DNA from: 4572-123 sp964418755
Lineage (GTDB): Bacteria > Desulfobacterota > Desulfobacteria > Desulfobacterales > 4572-123
Assembly: GCA_964418755.1 (NCBI GenBank)
Contig: CAYQNS010000184.1
Coordinates: 1 to 7,465, forward strand
Reading direction: 5' to 3'
Length of the DNA: 7,465 nt
The notes beneath the pieces are model-generated. The model did no database searches. It was not told where the DNA came from and worked only from the letters and a program-made list of their open reading frames with translations. The position numbers were made by a program, and so were the translations under genes. Every line of letters begins with the position of its first letter. The stretch's first letter is position 1. This document shows positions 1 to 5,363 of this stretch, piece by piece.

Positions 1-1
1 A

Positions 2-61
2 TCAATGGTTATTCTGCTGCAACGCGCCGATCAGAGCTATTATATCACCGTTAAATTATAA
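2..61 (+). CDS. C-terminal fragment, possibly HtrA/DegP-type protease PDZ end
   Basis: An open frame runs from the window edge to a TAA at 59-61 and encodes a 19-residue tail, SMVILLQRADQSYYITVKL. The pattern of a hydrophobic strand, then Q-R-x-(D/G), then an alternating hydrophobic strand ending in VKL resembles the last strands of the C-terminal PDZ domain of Do/HtrA-family periplasmic serine proteases. This is recognition by eye on a very short piece. The gene converges with the minus-strand DUF4384 gene, leaving 31 nt between stops, with no clear terminator hairpin there. It could be another protein ending in a beta-strand; another frame also stops nearby, so the coding call itself is tentative. 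Confidence 0.4.
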   Translation, partial: SMVILLQRADQSYYITVKL

Positions 62-92
62 AAAATAATCATTCATCCACAGACTTGTCCGC

Positions 93-938
93 TTATCGCT
101 CTCTCTTTCTCACCTCATATGGCAGAATTTTTTCAACGGCCATCTCCGCAAACCTGCTGTATATCTCAAAAAACTCGGGCACTGAATATAATCTGTCTGC
201 TGAAAAATAATCCGCAAACCGAAAGGATGCGTTTTTTTCCGCATTAACCGCCACCACCATAAATGCCTCGCTGTCCTGTTTGTGCCCCTTTAGTGTGCCC
301 ATCTCAATAACCAGTCCTGAATCCGTGGACGGAAACAAAAATGTCTCGCTGTATTGAAGCGCTCGTGTTTTAACCCTGTTTGACACAGGATAAAGCATGG
401 ACACACGGTCGTCTGCTCTTATGTTGAAAACAGCAATATGCGATTTTTTTGAAACCTTTGCCTTGATAACAGCATTTTCACCGGAAAGGTAGAAGGTTTT
501 TTTAACAGAGGCTTTTAAAAAAAATCCCGGGTCTTTTTTCTTTTCGGGAATCATAATCGTGGCTGTTATCTGAACACGGTACACCGGAATTGGAGCGCTT
601 GTATCATTTTCCCTGAAAGTCCCAAGAGGCAGCCATTTGACATCCTCGTCAACTATAAAACCACGGCTGAAAGTCTTTATGAAATCAGCAACCAGCATGC
701 TGTCCTTTACCAGCGTGGAACCCAGAACCCTGGTGCCTGCAGCCTGCTCAACAGCATCCGCCCGCGCCCTCTGAAGCGCAATAAGCTGGCCCTGCTCGGC
801 GGTTATGCCCACCACTGCGGCCTCACCTCTGCCGATAACACCCTCAACCTCTTTGCCCGACACATTGCCTGCTGAAACAAACAGCGTTGCAGCAAAAACC
901 AACATGAAAATTATAGATCTGTTTTGTATCTGTTTCAT
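93..938 (-). CDS. Secreted DUF4384-domain protein
   Basis: This is a 281-residue exported protein of unknown function. The open frame extends upstream to 1073, but the chosen ATG (936-938) places a typical signal peptide at the N-terminus: K2, R7, a hydrophobic core at about 9-22, likely cleavage after SAG or VSG near 24-28. The upstream extension would encode the palindromic repeat between the genes and has no signal peptide. A weak AGG lies about 6 nt upstream. Residues 30-130 (helical ARADAVEQAAG, then strand YRVQITATIMI) resemble the LPP20/FlgT N-terminal type of domain. Residues 143-240 match DUF4384, with a phased strand pattern, FNI at 171-173, LYP at 182-184 and an FPS at 202-204. DUF4384 domains often accompany bacterial caspase-like peptidases, as here: the gene lies 110 nt downstream of the caspase gene on the same strand. 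No catalytic residues are apparent; an adhesion or partner-binding role is possible but unproven. Confidence 0.8.
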   Translation of the reverse strand: MKQIQNRSIIFMLVFAATLFVSAGNVSGKEVEGVIGRGEAAVVGITAEQGQLIALQRARADAVEQAAGTRVLGSTLVKDSMLVADFIKTFSRGFIVDEDVKWLPLGTFRENDTSAPIPVYRVQITATIMIPEKKKDPGFFLKASVKKTFYLSGENAVIKAKVSKKSHIAVFNIRADDRVSMLYPVSNRVKTRALQYSETFLFPSTDSGLVIEMGTLKGHKQDSEAFMVVAVNAEKNASFRFADYFSADRLYSVPEFFEIYSRFAEMAVEKILPYEVRKRER

Positions 939-965
939 ATATTGCCTATGTTGGGTTGCGCTTTC

Positions 966-1022
966 GAGGCTAATAGCCTCTCCCACAGGCAAACAACTTT
1001 GTGGGAGTGGCTTTCCATCCAC
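966..1022. repeat. Paired inverted REP-like palindromes (BIME-like)
   Basis: Two copies of a GTGGGAG-type palindromic unit lie in inverted orientation between the caspase and DUF4384 genes. One hairpin is GAGGCT/AGCCTC (966-971 with 975-980). The other is GTGG/CCAC (1007-1010 with 1019-1022). CTCCCACA (980-987) pairs with TGTGGGAG (1000-1007), joining the two into a larger cruciform. This is the architecture of bacterial interspersed mosaic elements built from REP units. In the transcript it would form a strong structure between the two genes and could stabilise the upstream caspase message or reduce DUF4384 expression; that effect is inference. Confidence 0.6.
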
Positions 1023-1048
1023 GACGACCATCGGGCAATCACCGGCCC

Positions 1049-2905
1049 CTACTTCAGTCTCACCATCTCGCACGACCCATCCCCCACAACAACCGGCGTC
1101 TGCTCTCTTCCATCCTGTTTTCTTGCCCTGTAAGGAACTTTGTCTTTCAGATATTTCTCCATCTCCGCCACGGTTATTGCCTTGTTCCCGTTTTCGTCGG
1201 CCTCGCCCTTGAGGCCTTTCATAAAAAAGTAGGTAAACAGACTGTGCTGCTTTTCAGGATACCAATGGCTTACCTGGTCTTTTCCCGTGCTTGAGAAAAT
1301 CACGCCATTAGCCAGCTTTCTGACAGGGCTTGCAGATTTTAACATGGCTGGACTTATATTTTTGACAAGCATGCCTCCTGCTGAAGTGCCTGAAAAGCAG
1401 GAATCCAGAACAACAGTAATGCTTTTAGCAGGTATTTTTTCAAGATTATTGTAAAGGGTGTCAAGCGGGTAGCCATTGGCGGAAATATAATCAGCGGAAG
1501 CGTCAACCGGCATCAAAAACGCTCCCTTCCCTGTCGGATCAGGCGCGCCATGGCCCACATAATAGATAAAAACATCAGATTCTCCGGGTTTTACCCAGTT
1601 ATAAAGCTCGCCTTTAAAATTGTCCCTTGTTCCGAATATCCTCGAAATCTGCCCCTGTGTTGCGTCAAGTTTATAGATGACATTCTCTTCATCATAACCG
1701 AGAAGGTCTGTCACATATTTTTTCATGTATGCGGCATCCCTTGCGGCATAATCCACGTCAGGAATACCGTAACCTGAGCGGGAATAGTTTTTATTGCCGA
1801 TAACAACTGCTATGGCATGAGGATTTTTCTGTTTTCCTTTTGGAATGTTTTTATCCACATCCACCTGAAGATCCCCTTCATTCCCCTTTATTTCGCCTTC
1901 TCCCTGCATTCCGGCAAGCAGTCCGGCGCTCCTGCCGCCCGCTCTTTTGCTTTTTGAGGCAATCCTCATGGGTTTTGGCACGGAAATAATATCCGCCTCG
2001 TCTAAAACCGCCGCAAACATCCTGTCATAGGCTTCGTTTAATCCCTGGTGCGCAGCATATTTATTTCTCATCTTATCGACAGCCATGATTGCATCCGACC
2101 TTTTACCATCTTTAAATTTCTGATAACAGGCCTGAATGAACCTGTCCATAATCTGACCGAATGTGTCACCAAGGGCTGTGCTTCCACGAAATTTATTCTT
2201 TGCCCTCTTTGCCTCGCTTAACGCAGATTCTGTCCTGCCTGCGGCAAAAAGCGTCCAGCAATAGGCGTTTGAAGCATCAGGATCAAAATCTATCTTTTTC
2301 AATCCGGCAAGAGCTTCCTTTTGCTTTCCAGCCTCTGCCTTCTTTAAATAGAAGGCTATATAATCATCAACCACGGTGTTATAGCGCGCGGCAATCCTGC
2401 TGTCTCTGGGCCATTTTTTTCCAGCTTTATTTGCGATTAATACAGATTTATATAATTGCCCGTTTCCAGCGTATGCGCGGATAAGCGTATCGAACACGGC
2501 AGGAGAGTTTGATCTGAGTTTTGCGGCTTTTTTGGCATATTCAAGCGCCTTTTCTCTGTCTGAACCGGTTTCCAGCATCACCCATGCCAGAAGATTCAGC
2601 GAGTCGCCATTGTTGCCATCTTTGCTTACCGCTTTTTTGAGATATTTTTCAGCTTCGTTTAAATTGCCGTATCTGTAATAGGCGAGACCCGTATTAAAAT
2701 TAAGGCCCGCGTCATCAGGGCAGATACCATGAGCCTTTATAAACAACCGCAACCCTTCGGTTTTGTCATTCTTGAACTTTAAAGCAGCCCTTTCCCCGAT
2801 CTTTTTTGCCAGGGCGCATTGTGAATCCGCAATAGCCGGCTGGATGAATGCCAATGCCGAAAAAATTATGACCATGCAGAGTAAATACAAAGTTTTCAGC
2901 TTCAT
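1049..2905 (-). CDS. Secreted TPR and caspase-like (peptidase C14) protein
   Basis: This is a 618-residue exported cysteine peptidase of the caspase/metacaspase superfamily. A signal peptide spans residues 1-27 (K2, K4, hydrophobic core 6-24, cleavage near AIA-DS). TPR-like helical repeats cover roughly 65-300, clearest at 66-135 (LNFNTGLAYYRYGNLNEAEK, then LLAWVML). A polar linker of about 305-360 precedes the peptidase domain at 363-615, which opens with the beta-strand AIAVVIGNKNY. The catalytic dyad is visible: H452 in YYVGHGAPD and C503 in VVLDSCFSG. Members of this clan generally cut after basic or acidic residues; the substrate here cannot be read from sequence. The start has a strong Shine-Dalgarno, AGGAGG (2914-2919), 8 nt upstream. 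The DUF4384 gene follows, and the DGR template region ends about 257 nt upstream on the same strand with no obvious terminator between. Activation by an adjacent recognition protein is plausible from context only. Confidence 0.92.
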   Translation of the reverse strand: MKLKTLYLLCMVIIFSALAFIQPAIADSQCALAKKIGERAALKFKNDKTEGLRLFIKAHGICPDDAGLNFNTGLAYYRYGNLNEAEKYLKKAVSKDGNNGDSLNLLAWVMLETGSDREKALEYAKKAAKLRSNSPAVFDTLIRAYAGNGQLYKSVLIANKAGKKWPRDSRIAARYNTVVDDYIAFYLKKAEAGKQKEALAGLKKIDFDPDASNAYCWTLFAAGRTESALSEAKRAKNKFRGSTALGDTFGQIMDRFIQACYQKFKDGKRSDAIMAVDKMRNKYAAHQGLNEAYDRMFAAVLDEADIISVPKPMRIASKSKRAGGRSAGLLAGMQGEGEIKGNEGDLQVDVDKNIPKGKQKNPHAIAVVIGNKNYSRSGYGIPDVDYAARDAAYMKKYVTDLLGYDEENVIYKLDATQGQISRIFGTRDNFKGELYNWVKPGESDVFIYYVGHGAPDPTGKGAFLMPVDASADYISANGYPLDTLYNNLEKIPAKSITVVLDSCFSGTSAGGMLVKNISPAMLKSASPVRKLANGVIFSSTGKDQVSHWYPEKQHSLFTYFFMKGLKGEADENGNKAITVAEMEKYLKDKVPYRARKQDGREQTPVVVGDGSCEMVRLK

Positions 2906-3162
2906 TGCTCTGTCCTCCTGAAGGGCTGAACATTACTACAATAGAATTCTCCACAAAACACACGAAAAATAGAAGTTTATTTTTAATTTAACGATCATTT
3001 TTGTTTTAAACCGCCGCCGCTTTCGACCCACATAAGTTTGGACTACCAACCGCGGCGATTTACATGTTATTCGTCCGAATATGATCGGAGCAGGACAGGC
3101 ATCTGGACACAAAAAGCTCTCTCAATCCATCCGTAAACAGATTGATTCCGGCATATTGTGTG
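2906..3162 (-). other. Noncoding region between DGR template and caspase gene
   Basis: I see no convincing gene here. The minus-strand frame that runs through the TR and stops near 3060 is a by-product of the TR sharing the target's reading frame. The stretch next to the TR (about 3060-3162) is probably part of the DGR template RNA, since DGR RTs need structured flanking RNA 3' of the TR for priming in the characterised Bordetella phage system. A GC-rich CGCCGC/GCGGCG pair (3015-3020 with 3052-3057) could close a loop of 31 nt. AT-rich sequence from 2940 to 3010 presumably contains the caspase promoter, but I could not place -35/-10 boxes convincingly. Confidence 0.5.
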
Positions 3163-3286
3163 CTGGCAAAGCGAAAGCCCAGGTTGTTGTTCCTGTTGCC
3201 CGGGGTGTTGTTGTTACGATTCGCCGACCGGCAGTTCCTCGCGTTGTTGTTCCAGCTACCGCCGCGTTTCACCCGGTTCGAGCCAC
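3163..3286 (-). repeat. DGR template repeat (TR)
   Basis: This 124-bp segment aligns without gaps to 5374-5497 (constant offset 2211). I count 19 differences, all at T on the plus strand, that is A on the coding strand; none of the 90 non-adenine positions differs. Read in the target's frame it carries 13 Asn codons (12 AAC, 1 AAT), including three AAC-AAC-AAC runs at about 3244-3252, 3207-3215 and 3183-3191. All 13 are changed in the VR. AAY codons let adenine mutagenesis reach most amino acids without creating stop codons, a hallmark of DGR templates. Its first base lies one nucleotide beyond the RT stop codon, so it is probably transcribed as the 3' part of the RT message or as a processed RNA. 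It is clearly richer in GC than the flanking RT gene. Confidence 0.97.
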
Positions 3287-3287
3287 C

Positions 3288-4358
3288 TTACGACACCTGC
3301 CCATGTGACACGTCGTTTTTTCCTTGCGAAGCCCATTTCTCGTTCCGATGCTCCAGCGTGGGAACGAGGCAGCTTCTTAATCGACAACTGTCTGCAAAAC
3401 CCATATGCTCAAACATGCTGCGCATGCTCATTACAAATTTTTCTTCCAATATTAGATCTTTTTGGAACTCAACCATTCTCTTTTGCATCCGTTTTTTCAT
3501 TCTCTGAAGATTTTCCTGTTTTATCCTTATGAGATTCGGAAAAATCCTGAAACCAAGAAACGGAAGACCATGCAACCGGGAATTTAAAATCGTTGCTTTA
3601 TAATTCAGCACCAAGCCCAGACAATCGGCAAGAAATATTTCCATCTTCTTTAACATTCTCTTCAGATATTTCTTAGATCTGGAAAAAACCACCATGTCAT
3701 CCATATACCTGACATAGCGCTTGACGCCCAGATTGTCTTTTAAAAAATGATCAAGCGGGTTAAGATACACATTGGCAAAAAACTGGCTCGTCTGATTTCC
3801 GATGGGAAGTCCTTTTCCTGCTTCAAGTCCCCTGCTTGTATCGCTGTTTCGGATAATCCGTTCCACCAGCAAAAACACTTTTTTATCCTTAATCTTTTTT
3901 TCAACAAGGTTCAAGAGAATATCATGATCAATACTGTCAAAATACTTTGCGATGTCTGTTTTAAGGTAATAATAATTGCTTTTCAAAAAGCGCTGCGCTC
4001 TCTTAATCGCCCTGTGTGTTCCCTTGTTTTTTCGAGTGGCGTATGAATCATATATGAATGTCCTGTCAATAACAGGCTCAAGTATCTGAACCAAAGCATG
4101 ATGGACAACCCTGTCCCGAAATGGCGCCACACTGATTATCCTCTCCTTTGGATCAAATATCTTAAAATACCGATATCTCGCAGGATGGTATGAATCTGTT
4201 TCGAGTTCCTCCTTGAGCTTAAACAGCTCCTTTTCCAGGTTGAAGTGAAACCGGCATGCATCCTGTGTTTTACCGGATCCTTTAATGGCTTTTCTAAAAG
4301 CTTTATACAAATTCTCAAAACTGCATATCGACTCAAAAAGATATCCGGTCCGCTTCAT
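3288..4358 (-). CDS. DGR reverse transcriptase
   Basis: This 356-residue reverse transcriptase would copy TR RNA into cDNA with errors at adenines. The RT fold is evident: K-x-D135 in LKTDIAKYFDSIDH (first catalytic Asp), KGLPIGNQTSQ at 182-192, YMDD at 218-221, and LPFLGFRIF at 265-273. The IGNxxSQ form of motif 4, in place of QGxxxSP of group II intron RTs, is diagnostic of DGR RTs. No maturase, endonuclease or RNase H domain follows. The ATG overlaps the Avd stop codon (ATGA at 4355-4358), implying coupled translation. The protein is somewhat longer than the 328-residue Bordetella phage enzyme. The extra C-terminal residues (about 331-356) are encoded through a palindromic repeat and look acquired. 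The stop TAA (3288-3290) almost touches the TR. Confidence 0.97.
   Translation of the reverse strand: MKRTGYLFESICSFENLYKAFRKAIKGSGKTQDACRFHFNLEKELFKLKEELETDSYHPARYRYFKIFDPKERIISVAPFRDRVVHHALVQILEPVIDRTFIYDSYATRKNKGTHRAIKRAQRFLKSNYYYLKTDIAKYFDSIDHDILLNLVEKKIKDKKVFLLVERIIRNSDTSRGLEAGKGLPIGNQTSQFFANVYLNPLDHFLKDNLGVKRYVRYMDDMVVFSRSKKYLKRMLKKMEIFLADCLGLVLNYKATILNSRLHGLPFLGFRIFPNLIRIKQENLQRMKKRMQKRMVEFQKDLILEEKFVMSMRSMFEHMGFADSCRLRSCLVPTLEHRNEKWASQGKNDVSHGQVS
3339..3368. repeat. REP-like palindrome inside the 3' end of the RT gene
   Basis: Arms CTCGTTCCGATGCT (3339-3352) and AGCGTGGGAACGAG (3355-3368) pair at 12 of 14 positions around a 2-nt centre. The right arm shares GCGTGGGAACGAG with the copy at 7235-7247, and a related copy lies at 6231-6252. 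Here the repeat is translated as RT residues 331-340, changing the C-terminus of the enzyme rather than lying in a spacer. Confidence 0.75.
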
Positions 4359-4687
4359 CGGCTTTTTTTCCAGCCCCCTGTCATTTTTCCTGTTTCATTA
4401 AGCAGCCCGCTTATATATTCGTACTGTTTTGCAGATATATATTTTCTCTTATGCGTAATCCTGAACATAACCCGTAGTTTTTCTATATATAGGTTTATCC
4501 TGTCCAATATATACGACCTGTCTTTCGTATATATAGCCTCAACTATGCCTTCCAGTATATCAAGCGTCAGGTTGGATATCCGCCCTGAAATGGTAAATCG
4601 CACAGATTTTGGAAATTTCTCAACTGTATCGAGTATCCAGTCGGTTGCATCAAACCATTTAACAAAAATAGGAAAATCCTCTTTCAT
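4355..4687 (-). CDS. avd: DGR accessory variability determinant (Avd)
   Basis: This 110-residue, mostly helical, basic protein matches the Avd family, which forms a pentameric barrel of four-helix bundles that binds the RT and the template RNA and is required for mutagenic retrohoming in the Bordetella phage DGR. Visible family features are the FPKSVRFTISGRI segment (25-37), two central amphipathic helices (38-55 and 57-77), an LRVMFRITHKRKYIS basic stretch (71-85), and the typical C-terminal GGWKKS (104-109). It is slightly shorter than the 128-residue Bordetella protein. Its start overlaps the HRDC gene stop (ATGA, 4684-4687) and its stop overlaps the RT start (ATGA, 4355-4358), so the three genes form one translationally coupled unit. 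No strong Shine-Dalgarno is present, consistent with coupling. Confidence 0.93.
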   Translation of the reverse strand: MKEDFPIFVKWFDATDWILDTVEKFPKSVRFTISGRISNLTLDILEGIVEAIYTKDRSYILDRINLYIEKLRVMFRITHKRKYISAKQYEYISGLLNETGKMTGGWKKSR

Positions 4688-5121
4688 GTTTTATCATAAA
4701 ATCCTTTTATGATTTCAATGAGTTCATTGCCATATTTTGACACCTTGGCATTACCGAAGCCCTTTATGCTTTTGAGCTGTTCCAAACTTCTGGGAGCAGA
4801 GCGTACAATATCGGCAAATTCCCTGTTTGTCCCGATGATATATACAGGCACGCCGTCCTTTTCCGCCCTCTCCTTGCGCCATGCTTTCAGCCGTTCCAGC
4901 AGTAGCCTCTGTCCCTTGTCAAAACCCTCTGCTTCGTTGCCCGACATCTTTTCAACAACCGGATCATACTCAAGAAACACTGTCCAGTATTTATCATCGC
5001 CATCCTGAAAAAATTCCGCACGATAATTCTTGACATGCTTATTCAAAACAAATTTATTCAATCCGTCTTCGTCAAAACCTTTCTTGGTCCGATCAAACGG
5101 TATGGTCAATATTTTGAACAT
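4684..5121 (-). CDS. DGR-associated HRDC-domain protein
   Basis: This 145-residue protein has two parts. Residues 1-55 (start MFKILTIPF, then an aromatic YWTVFLEY strand at 45-52) form a small alpha/beta N-terminal domain of a type I associate with HRDC proteins in DGR loci. Residues 70-143 are an HRDC (helicase and RNase D C-terminal) domain: LLLERLKAWRKERA (helix 1), VPVYIIGTNREFADIV, then the signature RSLEQLKSIKGFGNAKVSKYG and a last helix IIEIIKG-like segment. HRDC domains bind single-stranded or structured nucleic acid in RecQ helicases and RNase D; here no helicase or nuclease domain is attached. In DGRs its job is not established; chaperoning template RNA, the cDNA or the target-site hairpin is possible. 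It is the first gene of the HRDC-Avd-RT unit, 242 nt downstream of the target. The ribosome binding site is weak (a GGA about 13 nt upstream). Confidence 0.88.
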   Translation of the reverse strand: MFKILTIPFDRTKKGFDEDGLNKFVLNKHVKNYRAEFFQDGDDKYWTVFLEYDPVVEKMSGNEAEGFDKGQRLLLERLKAWRKERAEKDGVPVYIIGTNREFADIVRSAPRSLEQLKSIKGFGNAKVSKYGNELIEIIKGFYDKT

Positions 5122-5189
5122 ACATCACAAAATCCAGGCGTTTGGTTGCTATTTCCTGATATATAAAGTCAATTTCTTAAATTTGCCGC

Positions 5190-5213
5190 GTACAGGGGCC
5201 AAGCCCCCTGTAC
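5190..5213. repeat. Short hairpin, possible dispersed repeat
   Basis: GTACAGGGG (5190-5198) and CCCCTGTAC (5205-5213) form a perfect 9-bp stem with a 6-nt loop. No T-tract follows on either strand, so it is not a typical intrinsic terminator. It lies between the long DGR hairpin and the HRDC start and might be a REP-type element or an RNA structure affecting HRDC-Avd-RT expression. Confidence 0.5.
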
Positions 5214-5259
5214 CCTCAGATTAAAAACTTTCTAAAAACATAGTTTGTACATAATGCGT

Positions 5260-5325
5260 GCTGTAAGCCTTATTGCAGGCACATAGCAGCTTTGCTTTGC
5301 TTGTGCCTGCAATAAGGCTTACAGC
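5260..5325. repeat. Perfect 24-bp inverted repeat downstream of the VR
   Basis: Bases 5260-5283 are exactly complementary to 5302-5325, around an 18-nt loop (5284-5301) that can itself pair AGCA with TGCT (5285-5288 with 5298-5301). The stem ends 48 nt from the end of the VR and 38 nt past the target stop codon. DGRs commonly carry a hairpin or cruciform just downstream of the VR that enhances retrohoming, but the characterised ones have stems of about 7-10 bp and 4-nt loops, so this is unusually long. There is no T-run directly after it in either direction, which argues against a simple intrinsic terminator. It could instead limit read-through from the target gene into HRDC-Avd-RT, or be an unrelated mobile palindrome. 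Confidence 0.85.
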
Positions 5326-5363
5326 CGTTCGGATCAAAAGGTAAAAAGTTAAAAAACCAAAAT

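Noticed and set aside
939..1073. Longer start for the DUF4384 gene at 1073, overlapping the caspase stop
   Set aside because: The extra 45 residues translate the inverted repeat element and would bury the signal peptide; the ATG at 938 gives a normal one.
3012..3057. GC-rich CGCCGC/GCGGCG pair as a terminator for the TR transcript
   Set aside because: The stem is only 6 bp with a loop of about 31 nt, and the sequence after it is A-rich rather than T-rich on the transcribed strand.
3060..3272. Minus-strand open frame of 70 codons through the TR, with the Asn-rich segment near its start
   Set aside because: It is open only because the TR keeps the target's reading frame. It starts at a GTG inside the TR, has no ribosome binding site, and the part after the TR resembles no protein.
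3081..3532. Overlapping plus-strand open frames opposite the TR and RT end
   Set aside because: They are antisense to the TR and RT, show Cys/Ser/Pro-rich low-quality composition, and have no supporting start signals.
5260..5325. Long hairpin as an intrinsic terminator of the target gene
   Set aside because: No T-run follows directly on the minus strand; the nearest short one is over 20 nt away. Rho-dependent or partial termination is still possible.
5260..5325. Long hairpin as an integron attC site
   Set aside because: The stem is perfectly paired, without the unpaired extrahelical bases and the RYYYAAC/GTTRRRY core sites of attC, and no integrase is present.
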